Shown: positions 52,550 to 63,129, numbered from the stretch's first letter. The stretch: DNA of 64,000 bases from Plantago major (GCA_026545765.1 JAIFAC010000202.1:82666-146665), one strand, 5' to 3'. Notes: generated by a model from the sequence alone, not told the origin. Program-made: numbers and translations.

Positions 52550-53279
52550 TGAAAGAAATAAAGGACCTGAACTTTGTTACTATACTTATACACACATGTG
52601 TATAGCAATGTTGCTATCACAGTGAGTGTCACAGTGACAAGAACAATCAAATGCAGTGAATTAAATAAGCGATAAAGAACAAGATGTTTCTTTCTAGTAG
52701 GTATATAAATATACCTACTGCGCCCAAGGCAAATATCCACTATAATAATGAGGATTTACAAAACTAGGTTTAAACTCTTCAATGAGAAAAGATCAAACAC
52801 TAGAACTAGTCGGAATGAATTATTCCAAAGCACATAAACTAGACACTTCAAAGACTAGTAAAAATATGAGAAGATTACAACTATTGATTGTGAATCTCAA
52901 ATCTGTAAAATCCGTAATCTTCTTCATCACTTGATCTGGTATTTATAATGCTTTAATCTGATGTAGATACGCAGAATCAAGTCTTCATCTTTATCCTTAT
53001 CTTCAAGAATCCAAATCATTCAATCTTCTAAGAGTCCATAAGATATTGACTTCCAAGAGTCCCTTGTATCTTGTCTTCTAAGACTCCATGGCTTTCTTGA
53101 ATATAAGTCGCATCTTATCTGAAGCAATAAAAAACGTGGAACTAGGTTATCGTTAGTGAAAAAGGCAATTATTAATTAAGTCCTTCAAAGTGCGATTTTC
53201 CGATCAAACCGTTAGAGTTATTGTTGTTTAATACCATATCAATGTTGCTACAACAATGATTTATCTGATTGCACTTTCG
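52550..53279 (-). repeat. 5' LTR of the second Copia
   Basis: TGAAAGAAATAAAGG ... GCACTTTC(G)A. Partner of 48063-48770. Confidence 0.82.
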
Positions 53280-54303
53280 AGACGAATATGAAAAACGGCC
53301 AAGATATTGAAATACAGATACGTTAAAGATACATTTTTGTTTCATACATATTTTATATATATTGAAACACTATCATAAGTACCAAGAACCAAAACAATAT
53401 AATATATATAACTATCATAAATCCATAATAAACAAATTTTGTTTGATCATCCAAAATACTAACTAAATAAATAACGACTTTAAAAGTATGTATAATAATC
53501 AAGCAGTCTTCAATCATCCAAAGTGAATCGTCGGATACTCCACATTTGCATCACCGTCATAATTCTTATTCTCGTCATCACCATCATTAGTAACATTAAA
53601 GTTTACACTCGATCTCCACTCTGGCTCATCTAGGGAGAGTTGTACAACATCCAATTGATCCCAAGGTCGTCAAGTGTACCAAAGGTGTCACCAATGTCCC
53701 ACAACTTGCTCTCACATTGGGAGATTGAGGTGTTATCCTTGACAACAAACAAAGATTACTATGAATGAAAACCTAGTCTTTGGCTCGCCTCGGTGTCATC
53801 TTTTCTTCTTATGGAATGAAGAAAGGAATAAGTACTCGTAATTTGCCCAATTTTTATTTTCCTTACTAAGGACCGCTTTCTTTTTATTCATTTCCCATCT
53901 AAAATAAATAATTATTCATATCATTTTGTTTTTATCACAATTTGTTACGAAATGTACCATAACTATATAGGCATTTTTCAAGTTGACCTGAAATTGATCC
54001 AAGTTTAATCTTGATGAATGATCTTCTCATTGGTATGGGACGAACTCATTTTTCAGTGGAAAGACCATGCTGAGCATATTATAGCATTTTTTCATAGTGT
54101 ATTAGAAATTAGAATGAGCAGCCGAGAAATAAAACTCTACTGGCGGTTGGTGTGATAAATTAAATTTCAACATTGGATTTGCAGCAGTGCGTAATCCAAA
54201 GAGTCAATCTTGGCCAATTAATACGCTTAAAAGGAAGAATCGTAGACTGTAAAGTAAAGTCGAACATAACAGACTTTTGGAGATAGTGCAGTCGTTTAAT
54301 GTA
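53280..54303. other. Intergenic, with a short possible coding relic
   Basis: Mostly AT-rich. On the minus strand, from about 53663 to the stop at 53514, a 49-codon open tail contains WDQLDVVQLSLDEPEWRSS and ends VEYPTIHFG*. The acidic composition and clean stop look like the end of a real protein, perhaps a transposase or host protein. I cannot name the family. Confidence 0.3.
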
Positions 54304-54520
54304 TTTTTACCCATAAGTCACTAATGAGCTTATTTTTACTTTAAACACCAATAGATATTAGAACTGCTAATAGTCACCTTCCTTACCTGTAAGACACCAA
54401 AAGTATCTTTGTAACTTAAATCGTGTGTATTCATTTTAGGTCACCCTTCTCATTAGTTTAATTAAACAATATTGCGTTGTCCTGAATCCACAATCATATT
54501 GTGATTATTTTGTATTCCTT
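54304..54520. repeat. Left terminal inverted repeat of the long-TIR element
   Basis: Pairs with 55965-56180 in inverted orientation, with modest divergence. Confidence 0.8.
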
Positions 54521-55482
54521 CTTATGAGCTTTAATTAAATTTCTATAGACCTTCATAGCAAACTTTGTCCGGGAAAAAATTATCTCATCACTTTGATCTG
54601 GCAAGCGGAGTAGTGAGATGTTTTGAATCAAAATTCTCATGTTGCTTAAGTTTTATTTCTTATTAGTTTAATTAATTTTTTTATTTTTTAATATTTATAC
54701 CACTGGGAATAGTTTACCTCGGGCATGGCATGCCACGGGCAAAGTTTGCCCGGGCATGGCGTACACGGCAAAGTTTGCCCCGTGCAATTTTTTTTAATTA
54801 ATCTTGTATATTGTGATTATTTTGTATTCCTTCTTATGAACATTAGTTGACAAGTTTAATTCCACTACCACAATATTATGTGATATTTAATTAAATTTTT
54901 ATAGACCTTCATAGCAAATTTTGTCCGGGAAAAAATTGCCTCATCACTTTGATCTGGCAAGCGGAGTAGTGAGATGTTTTGAACCAAAATTCTCATGTTG
55001 CTTAAATTTTATTTCTTATTAGTTTAATTAATTTTTTTTATTTTTTATTTATACCTCTGGGAATAGTTTACCCCGGCATGGCGTGCCACGTGCAAAGTTT
55101 GCCCGGGGCAAATTTTTTTAATTAATCTTGTATATTGTCATTATTTTGTATTCCTTCTTATGAGCATTAGTTAACAAGTTTAACTCCATTAATTACTGTA
55201 ATATTATATGATATTTAATTAAATTTTTATAGACCTTCATAGCAAACTTTGTCCAGAAAAAAATTGCCTCATAACTTTGATCTAGCAAGTGGAGTAGTGA
55301 GATGTTTTGAACCAAAATTCTCATGTTGCTTAAGTTTTATTTCTTATTAGTTTAATTATTTTTTTTATTTTTTTATTTATACCTTTGGGAATAGTTTAGC
55401 ATGGGCATGGCGTGCCACGGGCAAAGTTTGTCCCGGGCAAATTTTTTAATTAATCTTGTATGTTGTAATTATTTTGTATTCC
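54500..55482. repeat. Tandem repeat inside the long-TIR element (units about 310-330 bp)
   Basis: Units start near 54500, 54808 and 55133, with a partial fourth to 55482. Each has TATAGACCTTCATAGCAAA, GATCTGGCAAGCGGAGTAGT, TCTCATGTTGCTTAA and a GC-rich palindromic block (GGCATGGCRTGCCACGGGCA, then AAGTTTGCCCGGG). Confidence 0.85.
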
Positions 55483-55860
55483 AGGCGGTGGACTGGTGGA
55501 GGACGATAGGAAGAAGTGGTGGAGGCCATCGCCTCTGAAAAATTGGCCGGATCTGTTGCTGGAGAAGAAGGGGCGTTAGGAAGAGCCGAAGAGGTGGTGG
55601 AGGACTCCGGCGTGATGGTGGAGGAAGAGGCGAGATATGATGAGGGCGGCGGAGCAGTGGAAGACGAGGAGCGGCGGAGTAGTGGAAGACGGACGAGTAG
55701 TTGAATATGGAGCGGAGCAGTGGAAGACAGCGGTGGAAGAAGGACGAGATCTGATGAGGGCGGCAGAAGAAGGACAAGATCTGATGAAGGCGGCTGTGGA
55801 AGAAGGGAAGAAGAAAGGGGGAGAAAGTGAAAATAGGAAGAAGAAGAAAGGTGATTAAGT
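55483..55860. other. GC-rich insert in the long-TIR element, possibly captured host DNA
   Basis: Abrupt change from AT-rich repeats to a GA-rich segment (GGTGGTGGAGGACTCCGG-like wording). Frames are open on both strands (S/P/L-rich on minus, E/G/R-rich on plus) because the sequence is low in complexity. No protein family is recognised. The likeliest reading is a fragment of a host gene's 5' exon or promoter taken up by the element. Confidence 0.4.
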
Positions 55861-55964
55861 TGAAATTTTGACCAAGATACAAGGGTATTATAGGCAATTC
55901 GTAATAAATGGTGACTTGAGTGTAAGTAACAATTGTTTTGTTGTTTTAGAGTAAAAATTTGTCC

Positions 55965-56180
55965 CAAAATAATCAAAATATGATTGTGGATTCAGGACAA
56001 CGCAATATTGTTTAATTAAACTAATGAGAAGGGTGACCTAAAATGAATACACACGATTTAAGTTACAAAGCAGTCACTTTTGGTGTCTTCTGGGTAAGGA
56101 AGGTGACTCATTAGTAAGCCCAATATCTATTGGTGTCTAAAAGTAAAAAAAGAAGCTCATTAGTGACTTATGGGTAAAAA
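55965..56180. repeat. Right terminal inverted repeat of the long-TIR element
   Basis: Inverted partner of 54304-54520. Confidence 0.8.
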
Positions 56181-56259
56181 ATCCATTTATTTTATGTTAA
56201 TAAGTCGCTTTTATACAAATGATCTAGGGACCTATAAGTTGGAAGAATTTGGAACCATA

Positions 56260-59200
56260 ATGGGAGGCCACTACGCAGAATGCTGCAAAAACCATCAACA
56301 CTTAGGGGGAAAGTGGACGGGTGCCAGGAGTTCCTTCTGTACTCTAAAGATCCTTTAACATGTCAAGTTTGTGGATGCCACCAGAGATTCCACCGCAAGG
56401 TTCGTGCATACAAAACAGAGGTGGTCTACACCAAGTGTCATAAAATTCACAATCGAAATGGCGCCACCTCCGTAGACGGCTGCCAAATGTACCAATCTCG
56501 AAATGGTCATGATTCAGTATGTTATTAGAACTGTATGACCGGAATTGGTACTTCTGGACAGTTTCAAACGATGTTGACTATTGATGTTGACTCAACACCG
56601 TTTCTCAACAGAGTACAGTGTTCAACTAAACTACGACAATAGTATACTGTGATCGACAGAACTCTGTAAAGTGCAGCGGAATAAAACTGAACACGAGATT
56701 TCTAAAGCCGGTATATAAAGATACCGACGGTGCCGTAGCAAAACTTCTACTAAAATTGAAAAGTAGAATTACAAAAAGAAGTTTAATTCAATCACAAACG
56801 ATTGATTAAACTTACAAAAAACTAGACCTAGAACAGATAAGAAAAACCTATTCTAGTTCAATGATACTAGAGTAATTCTCAATCTTTAGAGAACACTCAC
56901 AAGTAAACACCGAGGTAAAGGTCTAGTAAAGCAAGACGCCTAAAACATATAATCTTCGTTCTTCAAAGGCAAATCGGCAACCTGCAAACGCCTCCTTCTT
57001 CTTCTATATATAATTGCAGCAACTCATCACAGGAAAGAAGAAGTCGGTCAGCAGGCAGGCCCAAGTCTTAACAAACTTGGATTCTATGGTAAGGAAACTT
57101 CCTTTGATGTATTAATGGTATAAGGAGTCTTCTAGATATCAATCTCTTTTAAATCTCACTTTCCTTGTAGCATCAAATTCTTCCTTGACTCATTATGGCA
57201 GCTTCCTTCTTGCATTATGCTTCTTATTTTCCTTTTTGCTACGAATGGCCATAAAGATCACATGAACCGCTGATCGTTTTGCTACATTGTGCTTCTTTGC
57301 GTTAATCATCAAGAAGGAAATATTCCTTGTTGTGTTTCCTTGAGAATCTTTATTTTCTTCTTTCTCTCCAAGTGTCCATGCCTTCACCAACTCTTCCCAT
57401 ATTGAGTTTCCTGTGCCTAGCTCTTTCCAGATTATGTTTGGATTCTTCCTTAAGGCCCAAGCTAACCAATCTTGATCCATTAAGCATATTGAGGCCCAAC
57501 TTGATATATCCTACAAAATATCCATAGAAAAACAACTACAATTGTCGAACCGGTTAATAAACGAAGAAAGGCCGAATTAACAAAACAAGTGCAATATAAA
57601 TTGCACTTTCAATCTCCCCCTTAATTCTTGCCTTTCTTCACAAAAACCTGAAAGCAGTTAGTAGGAAAATACAAGATAATATCAAGCAACTCCCCCTTGC
57701 TCCAAGAACTCCCCCTTAATACAAAACAACCAAGAGTACAAACATTCTCCCCCTTTTTTGTGAGGAAGGAAAGAAAACAAAGTTCTTTAAAAAAACTTCA
57801 CCATCTTGGTAATCTGTTAAGGACCTGCAGGAAAAGTACCAATGCAGATAAACGATGTTGACTCAACATTGTAGTCAACACTGGCAAAGAAAGTAGCAAA
57901 AGCAGAACTATAGGACGGATCAGCTGAAGGGCAGTAATCAGGAATAGAGTGGATGGTCAGCTGGAGGGCAGTGATGTGAAGAGAGCGGATGGTCAAGTAC
58001 ACAGCTTACAAGATAAGTCAAGATGGGTGTTGTTGGGTTTGCTTCAAGGTAGATTCCTGCAGATATATATCAAAGCAATGAAAAACTGTGCACAACTGTT
58101 AATTAAAGATTAAAGTTGCAAGTAAAACAGTTATTCGTCAAGTCAACGTAATCAGATAAACAGATAAACCCTAGGGAGGTTGACCAAAAATCTTGATCTT
58201 CAAGAAAATGACTTGAAATTCAAGTACAGGAATGCAGAAACCCAAAACCCGAAGAAAACACCTTAGACCTACTCCCCCTCAAACCCAAAAACACACAGAA
58301 ATAGAGCACAAAAAAAAATGGAGCACAACAAAAGAGCAAATAGTACTTCATGCACGATAATGTTGACTGAATGTTGACTCAACATTGATGACAACATCGG
58401 AAATCGACCACTCTTAATGTAAGTCGCCCGAAACCAAGTCTCAAAATGTGCGATTCGATTAACACCACCGATCTCGCAGCAAAGCAGAAAGAGAAAAGGA
58501 ATACCAAAGAAACACACCCAACATTGCCTCAAAATTAAATTGAACAATTAGCATAAGTTTGAGTGGGGGTGACCATGAGACCGTGAACCGTGTCGAATAA
58601 TTGGAACACGATGAATCCGCTCCAAAGCCCAAAGCTTTATGCGAGTTAGGCAAACACACGTCTCATGGCATAAAGATCACTCATTTGACTATATTGGGTA
58701 ATTTGGTACTCGAAAGTGAACCAAACATTACGAGAATCGGCACTTTTGTGCGTGTCGGTTTCGATCTGAGCCGTCAACCCTCACGACATATGTCACATTG
58801 GCCACGTCGATATCTGGATAGTATTTGAAACACGACACGATCCTCGACGGAAACACTTGAGCCCTTTTATCATAATTCATTAGATTTATTAAGCATAAAG
58901 AGCGGGAGGCAACATCAAGTCGAGTCAGTACAGTAAAAATAGCCCAAAACGAAAAGTGGGTTTTACATAAAGCGAACACAAGAGACTCGATCCCTTTCAA
59001 CCTTGGTTTCAAACAGCCTTTCAGACCCTAAGCATCACCATTGTAATCTACAAAGCAAGAGCAGCCAAAGACATGTACAGAAGCACCGGAGCACAGAAAC
59101 ACACAGTGAAAAAAAAAATTAAAAAAAAAAAGACAACAGCATCACTCTTACTAAACATCCAATGTTGACCGTGATGTTGAGTCAACATTGGTTCTCAACA

Positions 59201-62200
59201 GCGACAAGTCCAGAGAGCATACCGAGAGATCTCCTGAGATGAAGAATCTCTCAACGTCTAAGGGTTTGGTAAAAATATCGCTAGTTGGTTTGTTGTGTCG
59301 ATGTGTTCTATGTCGATCACTTGCTTATTGACCAAGTCCCTAAGGAAATGATGCCTAATATCTATGTGCTTAGTGCGAGAATCTTTGACGGGGTTTCTAG
59401 AAATATGTATGGCACTAAGGTTGTCAGAACATCAAGAGGGTAGCACTTTGTAGACCATAATCATGTAACATATTTTTCAACCAAACTAGTTGAGACACAC
59501 AACTTCCATTACGCCATATTGATTCAGCTTGAAAGTGACACAGCTTTGTTTCTTGCTATACCAAGACACCAAATTTGGACCAAGATAAAAGCAACCTCCA
59601 CTAGTGGATTTTCTATCATCTAGATCACCCATTGATCGGAATCACTAAATCCCACCAGTTAGTGTTTGTATCACATCAAACCATAATCCTAGATTAATAG
59701 TTCTGATATATATCTAAGGATTCTCTTAATAGCGATTAAATGGGGATTTTAGGGTTAGATTGATACCGCACATCATGCCCGAGAACATGATATCCGGTCT
59801 ACTAGCGGATAGATACAAGAGACTTCAATCATTGATCTGCATAATGTTGGGTCAACATCCTCCCAACATCGATTCGCTTATCTTCAACGATGTAGCCATC
59901 GAGTCTCGCAGTTTGGCACTTTCGAGCCCAAATTTTTGATCGATTTCGCATACTTTTCTGGGACAAGAATAGGCCATGTTCATACATTGGATTTGAAGTC
60001 CAAGAAAATAGCTGAGTTCTCCTATCATACTCATCTCAAAGGTACTGCCATAGCTTTTCACAAACTGATCTACCATAGAGGGATTAGTTGAGTCAAACCT
60101 GATATCATCAACATATATTTGAGCAATGCATGATCATGTCCTTTTCTAAGAATAAGCATGTTTAATCTCCTCCCCTTTTGAAACCAAATCAACTAGAAAA
60201 TCAGTTAATCGAGCATACCAAGCACGGGAGCTTGCCTCCAAACCATCTGAGGCCTTTTTAGTTTATACACATAGTCGGGTGACTTGGATCTTCAAAGCCC
60301 TTAGGTTGTTCCACATAAACTTCTTTATCGATATAGCCATTCAAAAGGCTCCTTAACATCCATTTGCTTCAATTTAATGTTTAAAGCACACCTTGATAGC
60401 GAAGTCTAATGGATTCTAATCGCCACAAGAGCAAAGGTTTCATCAAAATCTATTCCTTGACTTGAGTGTAACCTTGAGCAACAAGGCGAGCTTTATTCTT
60501 AATAACTACCCCATTTTCATCACTTTTGTTTTTGAATATCCATTTTGTTCCTATGACATTCACTTCTAGAGGGCGAGGCACTAAAGACCAAACTTCATTG
60601 GTTTTAAATTAGTGCGATTCGTTTTGCATGGCCTCTATCAATACTCATCTTTTAAGGCTTCTTTCACATTCTTGGGTTCAATAAGCGAAACAAAGCAAGA
60701 AGAACTTACCGTTTGGCACAAGGTTGTATTATGTAGCGTTTCCTTGTAGTTCTTTACGGTGTTTCCCCTAAGAGTCATTCTTACCTGGATCACCAATGAC
60801 TTGAGTGCTTGGGTGATCTTTGCGAATCCTTGGAGGTGGATCACGTCTTATGGAATCCGATGGCACATTTGATTCGAGCGGGTTCCTCTTCATGTTACGA
60901 GGCAATTCATCGATGAGCTCTCCCCCTGCAATGTTGGACGCAATGTTGAGTCAACATTGTGATCAACATTGCCTCCATCTTCTCTGACAGTTCCAGTGCC
61001 TGGGGAATCTGCTCCAGAACCTTTTAGGCAGTCACCGCACACTTGTTGACCTTTAAATCATCATCACACAATTGACTAACCGAGAAGGTTAGCGAGAAGT
61101 CCCTCAACCAAAAGGACATTTTGCAAGTTGGAACACCTTGAGGTTAACATTCCCTTTCAAGAATTTGACTCTTGTAACCTCCTCCATGAGTAACCTTCCC
61201 TTTTTGAGAGACAAAGTTAGACAGATTACTTAAGGTGCCAGTCATGTGTCGTGAGCATCCACTGTCAAAGTACCATTTTCCTGCATTGTTAGGAGAGGTA
61301 GCAACAGAGAAAGCAACATTGCAGATTATATTCTCACTAGGAGTCCAAACTCTTTTCACCTTTTCTCTCGTATTTCTTACGCCGGACACTTTTGTTTCGA
61401 CTAGAGAGCGATATGGTGAAAATTTGACACAGAGATCACAGAATCGACGCCGTTGAAGTCGATGTTGACTCAACATCCGACTCAACATTGGAATTTTCAT
61501 TCACTAACGAGGCAACTACGTGACCATTTTGGAATCGACACTTTTGTTTTTTCATTTTAGAGTTGAAACACTCAAGTCGAATCCCGCATATTTCTCTATC
61601 TTGCCTCTTTTAGATCTCTCGTAAAAGTAAAGCGAAGGTTTTAAGTGACCAGTCTTAAGACAATATTGACACACAAAGGTCTTTTTGGTCTCTTCTATGA
61701 CGTTACCTTTTTCTTTGACAAAAACGGGAGCATTGACAAGTTCAGACAGAGACTTAATGTTTGCATTTTAGTTGAATCATTCAAGTCGAATTGCAATGCA
61801 TGTTGCACCTATCTTATTATCAAGAGGAGTCAAAGGTACCAGATAACCTAGGCCAAAGCGGCCTTCGTTGTCTTGATCAAGCATGTAGTCAAGCTTTGAT
61901 GTAGAAGAGTTCCACTTGGCAATGACTTCCTTTTCTCTATTAAGTTCAGAGGTTACTTTTTCCAGTTCTGCTTCTTATTTTCCTTTTTGCTTCAAAGGTC
62001 TGCTTTTGCTACGATGCCTTTCTGATGTTACATTAGTACGCTCTGACTGCTTTTGCTACATTGTGCTTCGTTAATCATCAAGAAGGAAATATTCCTTGTG
62101 TTTCCTTGAGAATCTTTATTTTCTTCTTTCTCTCCAAGTGTCCATGCCTTCACCAACTCTTCCATATTGAGTTTCCTGTGCCTAGCTCTTTCCAGTTATG

Positions 62201-62554
62201 TTTGGATTCTGCGCCCTTAAGCTAACCAATCTTGATCCATTAAGACATTGAGGTCCAACGATATATCCTACAAAATATCCATAGAAAAACAATACAATGA
62301 TTGTAATAGGTTAATAAGCGAAGAAAAGATTAACAAAACAAGTGCAATATAAATTACTTTCAATCTCCCATAATTCTTGCCTTCTTCACAAAAACCGAAG
62401 CTTTTAGTAGGAAAATACAAGACAATATCAAGCAACTCCCCTTGCTCCAAGAACTCCCACTTAATACAAAACAACCAAGAGTACAAACATATGTGATACT
62501 TGCTTTTGCGAGAAAAGCTACCACCGCAACGAGATCACAAAGGAAGTGAAATAA
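56260..62554 (+). CDS. Gene C: small protein with two ZF-HD-type zinc fingers, split by a Copia
   Basis: From ATG at 56260: [17 protein letters not shown], then after a one-base shift at the G run 56305-56309, [20 protein letters not shown] and [11 protein letters not shown] (finger 1, all ligands present including NH). A short linker leads to finger 2: [33 protein letters not shown]. The Copia enters after GTA at 56519. Its far side resumes in frame at 62492 with [20 protein letters not shown] and stop TAA (62552-62554). The ancestral protein would be about 105 aa with no homeodomain. Single-finger MIF proteins of similar size inhibit ZF-HD homeodomain factors; a related role is inference. 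In finger 2 the usual CXCH reads CFCE. The shift in a homopolymer could be a sequencing error. As found, the gene is disrupted. Confidence 0.82.
56520..57744 (-). repeat. 3' LTR of the third Copia (1225 bp)
   Basis: Its right 530 bp match 61975-62489. A minus-strand AAAAAAGGGGGAGAA tract lies immediately outside (57745 onward). Confidence 0.72.
57745..59190. other. Non-coding 3' region of the third Copia
   Basis: No domain. Contains two TGTTGACTCAACA sites (57856, 58372), a third (59175) near its end, and C-rich tracts beside the LTR. Confidence 0.45.
59191..60640 (-). pseudogene. Copia RT and RNase H region (third Copia)
   Basis: Minus-strand pieces such as [20 protein letters not shown] (about 60050-59990) and, in other frames, DIFTKPL-, [13 protein letters not shown]- and [11 protein letters not shown]-type blocks (59.25-59.63 kb). 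The region is too interrupted to read as one frame. Confidence 0.72.
61144..61500 (-). pseudogene. Copia protease region (third Copia)
   Basis: [20 protein letters not shown] with the DSG active-site triad of Copia protease, followed by the [14 protein letters not shown] block. Confidence 0.85.
61975..62489 (-). repeat. Partial 5' LTR of the third Copia
   Basis: Matches about 57215-57744 (TCCAAGTGTCCATGCCTTCA, AAATATCCATAGAAAAACAA, AACCAAGAGTACAAACA). The rest of this LTR is not recognisable. Confidence 0.75.
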
Positions 62555-63129
62555 GTAACTAATCCACCTCATGTTAAGGATTAAATATTAATGTGCGACC
62601 TCTAGGCGTATTTTCACTCTCTGTTCTTTCTAATTTATATTGTTATGGAATCGGGATCTGCGTGTTTGGATTTATACTGGCTTCTGTGTATCTTGAAATT
62701 CTTTTGATTTTGCAGCTTTGTTGTGATTTATGATTTGTCTTCAACTCTACAAGATTAAACAAACGAAAAGAAAGCTCAATCGAACTCAGTATTGTATTGA
62801 ATCAATAGAGAATTTACAGATAAATCAAACTGATGTACAATCGCAATCGAAGTTATGCAGATTGCCGTGTCTTGAACTTTCAAAACTTGCACTTAAGTCC
62901 TTCATTTCCAATTGCTGTGAATCTTCAATCCAGTCCCTAACACTTGTAGATTTCATTAAACCCATGAATGGATGCTGAAATAACATATGTTTCTTCTAAT
63001 TTTCTATCATGAATTCTAACTAAGGCTAAAACCCATATGGAGCCCAGGCAAAGACATGCCTTGGTGAGAAAACAATTTACTCTTTTTTGCATTCTATTCA
63101 TGTGATTATCATGAACCACGAGCTTGAAT
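62555..63129. other. Intergenic region between gene C and the NLR
   Basis: No recognised domain. It holds the 3' flanks of two convergent genes. Confidence 0.45.

Larger units (their letters stand above)
48063..53279 (-). mobile_element. Ty1/copia retrotransposon with SIRE-like pol, incomplete interior
   Basis: LTRs at 48063-48770 and 52550-53279 share TGAAAG...CTTTCA ends. The primer site TGGCATCAAGAGCC (52534-52547) and a purine tract beside the left LTR fix the minus orientation. Gag (52.5-52.0 kb), zinc knuckle and protease (about 51.3 kb) and RT-RNase H (50.76-50.16 kb) are recognisable. At 5.2 kb the interior is incomplete and the genes are broken. LTR similarity is high, suggesting recent insertion. 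It carries dispersed GTTGCTACAAC-type palindromes (see findings). Confidence 0.85.
54304..56180. mobile_element. Long-TIR Mutator-like element, non-autonomous
   Basis: Inverted ends of about 215 bp: 54304-54520 pairs with 55965-56180, both starting TTTTTACCCATAAGTCACTA and sharing TTAATTAAACAATATTGCGT further in. The interior holds about three tandem copies of a 320-bp unit and a GC-rich, purine-biased segment unlike the rest. There is no transposase. Long TIRs and a captured-looking interior suggest a Pack-MULE. A 9-bp target duplication is not obvious. It ends about 80 bp upstream of the gene C start codon. Confidence 0.72.
56520..62489 (-). mobile_element. Ty1/copia retrotransposon within gene C
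   Basis: Left LTR 56520-57744 begins TGTTATTAG and ends CAAACA, followed by a purine tract on the minus strand. The right LTR is partial (about 61975-62489). Protease (61.5-61.1 kb) and RT/RNase H-type text (about 60.6-59.2 kb) read on the minus strand. ZF-HD coding sequence abuts both ends, so the element lies inside finger 2 of gene C. It is broken in many places. It is related to the element at 48-53 kb by layout and LTR style. It carries seven dispersed TGTTGASTCAACA-type palindromes. Confidence 0.83.

Noticed and set aside
54500-55482. CRISPR-like or satellite array
   Set aside because: Units of about 320 bp with no spacers, enclosed by long inverted repeats; a plain tandem array inside a transposon.
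55446-55976. Minus-strand S/P/L-rich ORF of 176 codons
   Set aside because: Low-complexity text open on both strands inside a non-autonomous element, with no domain; treated as possible captured DNA instead.
56585-61475. Palindromes as proven WRKY or bZIP sites
   Set aside because: The cores match, but short cores are common; only the dispersed repetition is remarkable.
62730-62978. ORF of 82 codons between gene C and the NLR
   Set aside because: No recognisable family, A/T-biased wording; looks like untranslated or intergenic sequence.
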